NCBI GenBank assembly: GCA_035500775.1
Contig: DATJWY010000264.1
Coordinates: 1-8,656, forward strand
Reading direction: 5' to 3'
Origin: DATJWY01 sp035500775
Lineage (GTDB): Bacteria > Pseudomonadota > Alphaproteobacteria > Acetobacterales > Acetobacteraceae
Length of the DNA: 8,656 nucleotides
Made by a program: the position numbers and the translations under genes. How positions within the stretch are numbered: position 1 is the stretch's first letter; every line of letters starts with the position of its first letter. Shown here one piece after another: positions 1 through 6,220 of this stretch. The notes under the pieces were generated by a model. That model saw only the letters and a list, made by a program, of their open reading frames with translations, searched no databases and was not told where the DNA came from.

Positions 1-130
1 GCCTTGAGGCCCCAGACCCCCGATCCTTGGAGATTGTTACGGATAAGGCCTGCGGGCAGTTCATCGTGCCCGAAGTAACGGATTCCAAAGGCTTCGCCTT
101 TGGCGGGGTCCAGGGGCAGAGCCCCTGGCC
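1..130 (-). repeat. Mosaic structured intergenic repeat, copy A
   Basis: Read on the minus strand, this copy begins with a hairpin (arms 121-128 and 110-117, CCAGGGGC/GCCCCTGG, 3-nt loop). A second hairpin follows (96-103 with 85-92, CCAAAGGC/GCCTTTGG, 3-nt loop), then GGAATCC, a variable middle, and GGGGGTCTGGGGCC near position 8. The same order of blocks recurs at 4525-4614 and 8568-8656. The middle of this copy has its own nested inverted repeat: GTTAC 36-40 with GTAAC 75-79, enclosing CGGGCA 53-58 with TGCCCG 67-72. No gene is visible in 1-144. The repeat lies just past the end of the phosphoribosyltransferase gene and might act as a transcript 3' end, but it has no T-run. Confidence 0.7.
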
Positions 131-144
131 TTTCTCCCCCCCCC

Positions 145-798
145 TTACGGGGCACTCTCCTCGAAGCCACGGGACTTGGCCAGCAGCCGGATGACCTCCT
201 CGTCGGTGGTCTGGGAGAAATCGTCGTAGAACGCGCCGACCGCGCCGAGATATTCGGCCGGTTCCAGGCAGACGACGCGGAAGCGTTCCGAGAGCACCGC
301 CACCTCCTCCACCGGGGCGACCGGCACCGCGATCGTTACGCCGCCCGGCGTGTCCGCGACGGCGGAGAGCGCGGCGCGCATGGTGCCGCCGGTCGCGATG
401 CCGTCATCGACCAGGATGATCGGGCGGTCGTCATGCGGCGCCTGTCGCGTGCCGGCATAGGCCTGGCGCCGCCGTTCCAGTTCCACTTCCTGCCGCGCGA
501 TCTCCGCCGCGAGCCAGGTGCGGGGGATATGCAGGCGTTGGATTGTGGCATCGTCCAGCACGGCGTGCGGCGGGTCGCCCTCCACCACGGCGCCCACGCC
601 GAATTCCGGGTTGCCCGGCACGCCGATCTTGCGGACAAGCAGCACATCGAGCGTGCCGCCAAGCGCGCGGGCAACCTCGTAGCCGACCGGAACGCCGCCG
701 CGCGGCAGCGCCAGGACCAGCGGCTTCTTCCCTGTCCAGGGCATCAGGGCGGCGGCCAGCAAACGGCCTGCCTCCTGGCGATTGGCGAAACGCATCAT
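145..798 (-). CDS. Phosphoribosyltransferase-domain protein (COG1926-like)
   Basis: This is a predicted cytoplasmic type I phosphoribosyltransferase of 217 residues, the usual length for the COG1926 family of stand-alone 'predicted phosphoribosyltransferases'. The PRPP-binding loop is plain at residues 127-140 (IILVDDGIATGGTM), with two acidic residues before the Gly/Thr-rich turn. An earlier PRGG turn (residues 32-35) sits where the pyrophosphate-contacting loop of this fold is expected. RKIGVPGNPEFGVGA (56-70) is also typical of the family. Residues 95-112 look like an amphipathic helix. The start at 798 was chosen because the homologous part begins there and a GGGGGTGG purine stretch lies a few bases upstream; a second ATG follows directly at 795. 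The reading frame stays open upstream to 1056, but that part is not family-like. The base or substrate is unknown, and no neighbour suggests nucleotide salvage. It is transcribed divergently from the glycosyltransferase gene. Confidence 0.85.
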   Translation of the reverse strand: MMRFANRQEAGRLLAAALMPWTGKKPLVLALPRGGVPVGYEVARALGGTLDVLLVRKIGVPGNPEFGVGAVVEGDPPHAVLDDATIQRLHIPRTWLAAEIARQEVELERRRQAYAGTRQAPHDDRPIILVDDGIATGGTMRAALSAVADTPGGVTIAVPVAPVEEVAVLSERFRVVCLEPAEYLGAVGAFYDDFSQTTDEEVIRLLAKSRGFEESAP

Positions 799-947
799 GG
801 CCACCCCCAAACGAGTGCGAGCGGAACAGCCAACGCACGAGAGGCGACATCGGCGGCGCGGCCGCGCCCAAGGGGCAGGGAGAGGTAAGGTTTTTCCACT
901 TTCGCGGGATGTTTGGTATTCAGCCTGCGCGCAAAAGGATCGGCCAC

Positions 948-2900
948 GTGACCCAGCAGCAGATAACGAGCCATACCCTGACAAGCGTGCATGGCGGTTC
1001 GGTGCAGGCCCTGTTGCCGACAGGGTGTTTGTGGCACGCGCTGCCTTCCGCGACATTACCGGCGCGCGATCCCGTGTTGCTGATCCGCTCCTCCGCGAGC
1101 GCGCTCGCGATCTTGACCACCGGTCGCGTATTCGAGGGCACCCTGCTCATCGAACGGCCGGAGTGGCGGCAACCGATCCACCTGGTGCGTGTGCGGCCGA
1201 TGGCCGAGGCGACCCGCGTCGCGATCAGCCTGGCCGCGACGCGGGGCTATCTGTGCGCTCCACATCTGGATGTCGCGCGGGGGGCCGCCGAGATGGTTTG
1301 CAACCGCATCCAGCCACAGGCCTGGGAAATGTTCACGCCAAGCCCCACCGAGGGACCATTGCCCGCAGCCCCGGCGCTGGCGGCGTGTCTCGGCTGGCTG
1401 GGCCGGCATGCGCCGGGCGGCCGCGTGGAGGGCGCGGCGGTGATCGCGTTGATCGGCGACGAGGGGTTTCCGGAGCGCGCGGCCTTGCTGCGGGCCGTGC
1501 TGCCATTGCTCAGCCTTGCCGACATGCAGGCGCTCGGCCGCGCCTTGCTGGAATCGGCGGCGCTCGTGGCGGCTCTGGGCCGGATATTCCCGGATGACGT
1601 CTGGGCGACGCAAGCATTGCCGGATCTGGTCGCCTGGGACGCGGCGCGCCGGGGAGGAGATGTGGCTGCCCCGCCTCCGGAGCCGCGCGCCGGCATGATG
1701 ACGCGATTGCGGCGCCTGCTGCGACCGGCTCCGTCTCCCGTCGTATCGCCGGCCATGGCCGCGCCGACCCGGTCGCGCACCCTGTCGCTTGGACCACAAC
1801 TCGGTTTCCTGGCCGATGCCGGTATGTCGAGGCGTGTTGTCTCGTTCGGTCATGCCGCCAACGCCTATGCACGGCGGCAGGTGGTGCCGCGTGAACGGTT
1901 CTGCGTTGTCACCACGGCGCGCAATGAGGGCATGTACCTCGTTGAATGGGTCGCTTACTATCGTGGCCTCGGCTTTAACCGGCTGTTTGTCTACAGCAAC
2001 GACAATACTGATGGCTCGGATGAGTTGCTGCGCGCGCTCTCTGCCGCCGGCCTCGTCACCTGGATCCCGAACGAGGTCGCCGCCGGCGGCAACGCGCAAG
2101 GCAAGGCGTATGGCCATGCCTTCAGCATGTCGCCGGAGATCCTCGATTACGAATGGGTTCTGGTCGTTGATCTGGACGAATACCTGGTGCTCAATCTCGA
2201 TTTATTCACGACGCTGCACGATTTCGTGGATTGGCATGAGACCCGCGAGGTTGAAGCCATCGCCTTTAACTGGGTCTTTCTTGGTTCGAGCGGATCGGAT
2301 GCCTGGCGCGACGCGCCGGTCACACGCCGGTTCAGGAATCAGATCGGTGGCCCCAATGCGCATATCAAATCCATGTTCCGGCCCCACAAAGCCTTGCACG
2401 CTCAGCCGCATTTCCCGCGCGCGGATGAGCGGTCCGACTTTGTCTTTCATGAGGCGAACGGCACGCCGCATGCGTCCTTGAAGCCAGCGTTTTCCGATCA
2501 GCCCGATGATCGATTCGCGTGCCTGTATCACTATTTTTATAAATCGACCGAGGAATTGCTCTGGAAATTCTCGCGTAATCGCGGAGATCATCCGACCAGC
2601 GCGTCCGATCTTCATGCATCGCTCGAACCCGCCTTCCTCGACGGCTTTCTGCACCAGCATGAGAAGCCCGAGCCGGATGTCGCCGAGCGCGTCATACGCT
2701 GCTCGCCGGCGCTGGAGGCGGACATGGCGAGAATCCTGGACCTCCCCGGCGTGCGTGCCGCGCGCGAGCAGGTGCGGGCGCATTTCATCGCCCGCAGTGC
2801 CCGGGTGAAGGAGATGTACCGGGGGATTCTCGTGGAACGCTGGGGTGAAAACGGTGCGCGGCTGTTGCGGTTCCTGGACGGGGGCCAGGAACCGGCCTGA
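948..2900 (+). CDS. Two-part glycosyltransferase (GT-A fold, Glyco_tranf_2_4/GT92-like) with unknown N-terminal region
   Basis: The protein has 650 residues. The C-terminal half is a recognisable GT-A glycosyltransferase. CVVTTARNEGMYLVEWVAYY (from residue 319) is the nucleotide-sugar-binding start of the Glyco_tranf_2_4 type. VYSNDNTDGS follows, then the metal-binding DxD motif as DLDEY at 408-412. LYHYFYKSTEE...RNRGD (from 526) matches the conserved HY..KS.EE..K..RG block of these enzymes. The likely role is sugar transfer in surface polysaccharide or cell-envelope synthesis; donor and acceptor cannot be told. Residues 1 to about 245 match no family I recognise. Residues about 250-275 form a basic, Pro/Ala-rich linker. 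No signal peptide or membrane helix is evident. The start is GTG 948, since AAGGA at 935-939 lies 8 nt upstream. An in-frame ATG at 909 has no well-placed ribosome site, and the frame remains open further upstream but there runs antisense to the phosphoribosyltransferase gene. The 149-bp gap to that divergent gene shows no convincing promoter. Confidence 0.8.
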   Translation: MTQQQITSHTLTSVHGGSVQALLPTGCLWHALPSATLPARDPVLLIRSSASALAILTTGRVFEGTLLIERPEWRQPIHLVRVRPMAEATRVAISLAATRGYLCAPHLDVARGAAEMVCNRIQPQAWEMFTPSPTEGPLPAAPALAACLGWLGRHAPGGRVEGAAVIALIGDEGFPERAALLRAVLPLLSLADMQALGRALLESAALVAALGRIFPDDVWATQALPDLVAWDAARRGGDVAAPPPEPRAGMMTRLRRLLRPAPSPVVSPAMAAPTRSRTLSLGPQLGFLADAGMSRRVVSFGHAANAYARRQVVPRERFCVVTTARNEGMYLVEWVAYYRGLGFNRLFVYSNDNTDGSDELLRALSAAGLVTWIPNEVAAGGNAQGKAYGHAFSMSPEILDYEWVLVVDLDEYLVLNLDLFTTLHDFVDWHETREVEAIAFNWVFLGSSGSDAWRDAPVTRRFRNQIGGPNAHIKSMFRPHKALHAQPHFPRADERSDFVFHEANGTPHASLKPAFSDQPDDRFACLYHYFYKSTEELLWKFSRNRGDHPTSASDLHASLEPAFLDGFLHQHEKPEPDVAERVIRCSPALEADMARILDLPGVRAAREQVRAHFIARSARVKEMYRGILVERWGENGARLLRFLDGGQEPA

Positions 2901-2909
2901 AACCCCTAG

Positions 2910-2958
2910 AGCGCGATCGCTTGAGGCTAACAGTCTGAAAGCGTGAATCGCGCTTTCA
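2910..2958. repeat. Imperfect palindrome after the glycosyltransferase gene
   Basis: AGCGCGAT (2910-2917) is complementary to ATCGCGCT (2947-2954). A competing tighter hairpin pairs TGAAAGCG (2936-2943) with CGCTTTCA (2951-2958) around a 7-nt loop. It starts 10 nt after the glycosyltransferase stop codon. It could protect or end that transcript, although no T-run follows. Together with the palindrome at 2968-3014 it has the look of the multi-unit interspersed palindromes common between genes in Alphaproteobacteria. Confidence 0.55.
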
Positions 2959-2967
2959 AAACAAGAC

Positions 2968-3014
2968 GCTAGACCATGATCGGATCAGTCAACCTGACCC
3001 GATCATGGTCTAGC
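2968..3014. repeat. Perfect 16-bp inverted repeat between convergent genes
   Basis: GCTAGACCATGATCGG (2968-2983) is exactly complementary to 2999-3014, with 15 nt between the arms. Within those 15 nt GTCA (2988-2991) can pair with TGAC (2995-2998). The C/GATCATGGTCTAG core resembles widespread alphaproteobacterial intergenic palindromes (established style; copy number here unchecked). It lies between convergent genes and reads the same from both sides, so it could serve as a bidirectional transcript end. The right arm includes the TAG stop of the amidase gene (3010-3012). Confidence 0.75.
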
Positions 3015-4428
3015 CCGCCAGCACAAGCTCCATCCCGCCCGCCAGCGCCAGCACCGCCTCGTCCGCGTAACGCCGGCCGACGATCTGCAGCCCCACCGGC
3101 AGCCCCTCCGCCGTGGTCCCGGCCGGCAGCGACAAGGCGGGCAAGGCCGGCACCATGTTGAACGGGCAGGTCATGTCGAGTCCGGCGAAGCGCCCGTCCG
3201 GCAGAGTCGCGAAATAGTCGAAATCGCGCCGCGAGGCCGGCGGCGCCGGGACGGCGCAGCTCGGGCAGAGCAGCGCCTCGTAGTCGCCGAGCACCGCCAT
3301 CATCTCTCGCCACATCCGGCTGCGCAGGATCTCGATGCGCTTGTAATGCGTCGCGCTCATCGCGTCGCCCTGGCGCATGTAGTCAACGATCACCGGGTCC
3401 ATCTTGTCGGCATGGGCGGCGCGGCGCTCGCCGAAATAGCCGGACATGAACACCGCCCAGAGATCGGACCAGCGATCCACCACCTCGCGCGTCCAGGGCA
3501 GGCGCACCGGCTCGACGATGGCGCCGGCGCGGCGGAACGCCTCGGCGGCTTCAAGGACCACCCGCTCAACCTCGGGATCGACCGCGTAGAAGCCGAGATC
3601 GACCGAGAGGGCGAAGCGGCGGCCGCTGAGATCCACGGGCTTGCAGGCGGCGGCGTCGAAGGCGAGGGGAAGCGAGAACGGGTCCTCGTCGCTCGGCCCG
3701 GAGGCGACCGCCATGAAGGCCACCGCATCCGCCACGGTCCGCGCCAGCGGGCCGAAATGCGAGAGATTGTCGAACAGGCTCGGCAGGATGGTCATGGGGA
3801 TGCGGCCGAGGCTCGGCTTGAGCCCGACCAGGCCGCAGAACGAGGCCGGGATGCGCACCGAGCCGCCCATGTCCGTGCCTTCGGCGATCGGCACCGCGAA
3901 GCCCGCGACCGCGGCGGCCGAGCCGCCGGAGGAGCCGCCAGTGGTGCGGCGCGGGTCGATCGGGTTCAGCGTGTCGCCCCAGCGCGGGCTGTAGGTGAAG
4001 CTCGAATGCGCGAATTCCGGGCTGGTGGTCTTGCCGATCAGCACCGCCCCCGCTGCCTCCAGCCGGCGGACCAGCAGCGCTGTTTCCTCCGGCACGAAAT
4101 CTCCGGAGGACCAGGAGCCGAGCGTGGTCAGGTGCCCGGCGGTGGGTGTCACGTCCTTGGCGGCGAAGGGCACGCCGGCGAGCGGCAGGTCCCGCCCGGC
4201 CCGGATCGCGGCGTCGATCGCGTCGGCGCGGGCGAGCGCCTCGCCTTCCAGGATCAGGCAGAAGGCGTTGCAGCGCGCCTGCACGCGCTCCGCCTGCGCG
4301 AGCGAGGCCTCGGCGAGGGCGCGGGCGCTGATCCGGCCGCTCCGCACCGCCGCCGCCATGGCGGCGACCCCGAGCCCGAGCGGGCTGTCCCCCGCGAGCG
4401 CGAGCGGGTTGTTCTTGGTCGCCGTCAT
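3010..4428 (-). CDS. Amidase-signature family hydrolase
   Basis: The protein has 472 residues, the normal length for the amidase-signature family, which includes GatA-like enzymes, 6-aminohexanoate-cyclic-dimer hydrolases and aryl-acylamidases. It hydrolyses C-N amide bonds through a Ser-cisSer-Lys triad. All three residues are visible: Lys91 in GVPFAAKDV, the cis-Ser166 in GGSSGGSAAA, and the nucleophile Ser190 in GTDMGGSVRIPA. The C-terminal LPVGLQIVGRRYADEAVL block is also typical. The substrate is unknown. No gatB or gatC lies beside it, so a tRNA amidotransferase role is unlikely. The start is ATG 4428, because GGAGGA lies 8 nt upstream; an alternative ATG at 4464 would add 12 residues and has no such site. 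There is no signal peptide, so it is probably cytoplasmic. It is divergent from the dehydrogenase gene at 4739 and convergent with the glycosyltransferase gene. Confidence 0.93.
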   Translation of the reverse strand: MTATKNNPLALAGDSPLGLGVAAMAAAVRSGRISARALAEASLAQAERVQARCNAFCLILEGEALARADAIDAAIRAGRDLPLAGVPFAAKDVTPTAGHLTTLGSWSSGDFVPEETALLVRRLEAAGAVLIGKTTSPEFAHSSFTYSPRWGDTLNPIDPRRTTGGSSGGSAAAVAGFAVPIAEGTDMGGSVRIPASFCGLVGLKPSLGRIPMTILPSLFDNLSHFGPLARTVADAVAFMAVASGPSDEDPFSLPLAFDAAACKPVDLSGRRFALSVDLGFYAVDPEVERVVLEAAEAFRRAGAIVEPVRLPWTREVVDRWSDLWAVFMSGYFGERRAAHADKMDPVIVDYMRQGDAMSATHYKRIEILRSRMWREMMAVLGDYEALLCPSCAVPAPPASRRDFDYFATLPDGRFAGLDMTCPFNMVPALPALSLPAGTTAEGLPVGLQIVGRRYADEAVLALAGGMELVLAG

Positions 4429-4738
4429 GCTGTCGCTCCTCCGGTCAATCGCGCCCTCCGGCAAGCATGCGCCGTGCCAAGCGTTCAGCGCGGTAATCGG
4501 CTGGGAGCGCTACATTAGCCTTAAGGCCAGGGGCTTTGCCCCTGGCCCCCATCAAAGGCTAAGCCTTTGGAATCCTTTATTTAAGTGATTGGGGGTCTGG
4601 GGCCGCATGGCCCCGTCGTGCGAATGCGCGCCTTCGCGTGACGGGTCCAGCGCGGAGCCCTGGCCTTCCGAAGTGATTTGCCGCCCGCGCGCGCCATTGC
4701 CTACCGTTTGCCAGCAAGCCCCTTGCACGGAGGCCAGC
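4429..4738. other. 310-bp gap between divergent amidase and SDR genes
   Basis: The gap holds the ribosome sites of both flanking genes: GGAGGA just upstream of ATG 4428 on the minus strand, and GGAGG 4729-4733 upstream of GTG 4739 on the plus strand. It also holds repeat copy B (4525-4614). The AT-rich patch around 4571-4590 is part of that repeat. I see no convincing -35/-10 pair for either gene. The plus-strand reading frame of the SDR stays open back to 4589, but that stretch crosses the repeat and does not look like protein. Confidence 0.6.
4525..4614 (+). repeat. Mosaic structured intergenic repeat, copy B
   Basis: The blocks come in the same order as in copy A. The first hairpin pairs GGCCAGGGGC (4525-4534) with GCCCCTGGCC (4538-4547) around TTT. 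The second pairs AAAGGCT (4554-4560) with AGCCTTT (4562-4568). GGAATCC and a short AT-rich middle follow, then GGGGGTCTGGGGCC (4591-4604). The last GGGGCC pairs with GGCCCC (4609-4614) around a 4-nt loop. It lies between two divergent genes, so it cannot be a dedicated terminator for either of them. Confidence 0.75.
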
Positions 4739-5599
4739 GTGACCGCGGAGCCCTCGCCGAACTGGTTCATCACCGGGTGCTCCTCCGGCCTCGGCCGCGC
4801 TTTGGCGGAGGCGGCGCTGCACCGGGGCTGCCGCGTGGCGATGACCGCGCGCGACCCCGCATCCCTGGCCACGCTGGCGGCGGCCGCGCCGGATCGCGGT
4901 CTTGCCTTGCCGCTCGACGTCACCGACCCGGACGCCATCGCCCACGCCGTGCGGCGGGCGGAGGCGCGATTCGGCGGCATCGACGTGCTCGTGAACAACG
5001 CCGGGCACGCGTATTTTTCCGCGGTCGAGGATGGCGAGGAAGCCGAGATCCGGGCCGTGTTCGAAACCGGGTTCTTCGGCCCCGCCGCGCTGCTCCGCGC
5101 CGTGCTGCCCGGCATGCGGGCGCGGGGGCGCGGCCATGTCGTCAATATCACCTCGATGGGCGCGCTCGTCGGCATTCCCGGCGCCGGTTATTACTCTGCG
5201 GTGAAATTTGCCATGCGCGGCCTGTCCGAGGCGCTGGCGCCGGAGGTGGCGCCGTTCGGCATCCGCGTCACCACGGTGGCGCCCGCCGCCATGCGCACCG
5301 ATTTCGCCGGCCGCTCGCTCCGCGTCACCCGCGCCCCGCTCGCCGCCTATGACGCCACCGCCGGGGCGCGGGCGCGCCGCAGCCAGGCGGGGCATGGAAG
5401 CGAGGCGGTGGACCCGGCACGGGCGGCGGCGGCGATCCTGGACGCCGTTTCCGCCCCGTCTCCGCCCGCGCTGCTGCTGCTTGGCGGCAACGCTCCCGAG
5501 GTGGCGCGCGCGCGGCTGAGGACCCTGCTGGGGGAGGTGGAAACGGGGTCGGCGATCGCCGCGGGCGCCGATTTTCCAACGCCCGAGGCGGCAGGCTGA
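4739..5599 (+). CDS. Short-chain dehydrogenase/reductase (classical SDR) with Asn-to-Gly change in the tetrad
   Basis: This is an NAD(P)-dependent oxidoreductase of 286 residues with a Rossmann fold. The cofactor motif TGCSSGLG is at 12-19. Arg38 in the TARD stretch after strand 2 suggests NADPH preference (inference). LDVTD is at 59-63 and NNAG at 86-89. The catalytic Ser139 and the YxxxK pair Tyr152/Lys156 are present. The helix-4 position that is normally Asn in the N-S-Y-K tetrad (usual form F-D/E-T-N-x-F-G) reads FETGFFG, so residue 111 is Gly. The start is GTG 4739, because GGAGG 4729-4733 sits 5 nt upstream and the fold begins right after it. The substrate is unknown; it resembles general SDRs that reduce carbonyls or oxidise alcohols. 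It lies 134 bp before atpI, probably outside that operon given the promoter-like sequence between them. Confidence 0.92.
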   Translation: MTAEPSPNWFITGCSSGLGRALAEAALHRGCRVAMTARDPASLATLAAAAPDRGLALPLDVTDPDAIAHAVRRAEARFGGIDVLVNNAGHAYFSAVEDGEEAEIRAVFETGFFGPAALLRAVLPGMRARGRGHVVNITSMGALVGIPGAGYYSAVKFAMRGLSEALAPEVAPFGIRVTTVAPAAMRTDFAGRSLRVTRAPLAAYDATAGARARRSQAGHGSEAVDPARAAAAILDAVSAPSPPALLLLGGNAPEVARARLRTLLGEVETGSAIAAGADFPTPEAAG

Positions 5600-5664
5600 A
5601 GCCGGGCGAGTCGGTTGCGCGCATGCAACGTCGCGAGACGGGGCATACAATACCTTTGGCTGCC

Positions 5665-5693
5665 TTGACACCCGGTCAACCCCCCGTTAGCAA
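5665..5693 (+). promoter_or_regulatory. Likely housekeeping promoter of the F0 operon
   Basis: A perfect TTGACA (5665-5670) is followed after 17 nt by TAGCAA (5688-5693), a weak -10 box. An alternative is TTAGCA at 5687 with a 16-nt spacer. It lies 41 nt before the atpI start and after the SDR stop codon, which is where an operon promoter would be expected. Alphaproteobacterial promoters often keep a good -35 and a poor -10. No transcription data support it. Confidence 0.45.
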
Positions 5694-5698
5694 GCCGA

Positions 5699-5722
5699 CG
5701 CCTTCCGGCAAGGCGACTTGCC
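5699..5722 (+). promoter_or_regulatory. Two mutually exclusive hairpins in the atpI leader
   Basis: CGCCTT (5699-5704) can pair with AAGGCG (5710-5715) around a 5-nt loop. Alternatively GGCAAG (5707-5712) can pair with CTTGCC (5717-5722) around a GCGA tetraloop of the stable GNRA type. The two share bases 5707-5715 and cannot form together. The second ends just 2 nt before the ribosome site GGAG (5725-5728) of atpI. A switch in atpI translation is possible, but nothing in the sequence proves it. Confidence 0.35.
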
Positions 5723-5733
5723 ACGGAGCGGAT

Positions 5734-6060
5734 ATGAGCGAGGAACAGGGCGGCGGCGGCGGTTCTTTCGAGGAACGGCTGCGCGCGGCCCGGAGCAGGC
5801 GGGGGATGGACGCCCCTCCGGTGGAGCCGGGACAGCCCGGTTCTTCCGGTGTGACGCCCTGGGGCATCGGCCTCAGGGTCGGTGTCGAGATGGTCTCCGC
5901 GCTGGCGGTGGCGGTCGTCATCGGCCTGGCGCTGGACCGATGGCTGCATACCCGGCCATTGTTCCTGGCGTTGTTCGTCCTGTTGGGGGGCGCCGCCGGG
6001 GTGCTGAATGTCTGGCGCATGTTCGCGCCGGGCGGGCGGTTTTCCGGGCTCGGCAAGTAG
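5734..6060 (+). CDS. atpI: ATP synthase protein I (AtpI)
   Basis: This is a 108-residue inner-membrane protein, first gene of the F0 operon. AtpI helps assemble the c-ring of the ATP synthase and is not a core subunit of the finished enzyme (established for the family). After a Gly-rich, charged cytoplasmic N-terminus with SFEERLRAARSRR (11-23), two membrane helices are visible at about 45-67 and 75-96. The second carries the GGAAGVLNVWRMF end typical of the AtpR/AtpI family. The start is ATG 5734, because GGAG 5725-5728 lies 5 nt upstream. An open frame continues upstream to 5623 but there crosses the promoter region. The name rests on length, helix pattern and position before atpB. Confidence 0.88.
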   Translation: MSEEQGGGGGSFEERLRAARSRRGMDAPPVEPGQPGSSGVTPWGIGLRVGVEMVSALAVAVVIGLALDRWLHTRPLFLALFVLLGGAAGVLNVWRMFAPGGRFSGLGK

Positions 6061-6077
6061 AGCGGATCGAATTGCGT

Positions 6078-6203
6078 GGGCCGCGAGGCCCGGAAAAAGA
6101 ACGGGCCTTGTTGGCCCGGGTTGGACGAGACGGACCTCACGGTCCGGCTGGACGAGACGGACCTCACGGTCCGATGGGATGGCACGGGCCGCAAGGCCCG
6201 ATG
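6078..6203 (+). repeat. Array of five small hairpins with a 27-bp tandem unit between atpI and atpB
   Basis: Five stem-loops follow one another: GGGCC/GGCCC at 6078-6091 (loop GCGA), CGGGCC/GGCCCG at 6102-6118 (loop TTGTT), CGGACC/GGTCCG at 6131-6146 (loop TCAC), the same at 6158-6173, and CGGGCC/GGCCCG at 6185-6200 (loop GCAA). The last three are exactly 27 nt apart and belong to a tandem unit starting at 6123, 6150 and 6177, with a partial fourth at 6204. The first two units are identical apart from their last three bases; the third has diverged. Stem positions changed in matched pairs (A-T to G-C), so pairing is kept. Two loops are GNRA tetraloops. The array fills most of the atpI-atpB gap and ends immediately before the atpB start. 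Confidence 0.85.
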
Positions 6204-6220
6204 GGATGAGGACGGGAACC

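Noticed and set aside
100..888. Long plus-strand open frame opposite the phosphoribosyltransferase
   Set aside because: It is antisense to a gene with clear PRPP-loop motifs, is Arg/His/Ala-rich and has no family motif; it is a high-GC shadow frame.
543..947. Upstream extension of the glycosyltransferase frame
   Set aside because: The frame is open but mostly antisense to the phosphoribosyltransferase, Arg/Pro-rich, and the best ribosome site belongs to GTG 948.
1056..2117. Long minus-strand open frame opposite the glycosyltransferase
   Set aside because: Its composition is Arg/Gln/His-rich without motifs, while the opposite strand carries the GT domain.
3346..4518. 390-codon plus-strand frame opposite the amidase
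   Set aside because: The amidase triad and GGSSGGS motif are on the other strand; this frame is low-complexity Arg/Gly/Ala.
4577..5671. 364-codon minus-strand frame opposite the SDR
   Set aside because: Arg/Gly-rich antisense shadow; it runs through the repeat and the promoter region.
6123..6203. Possible CRISPR array
   Set aside because: The 27-bp units are directly abutting with no unique spacers, and no cas gene is present.
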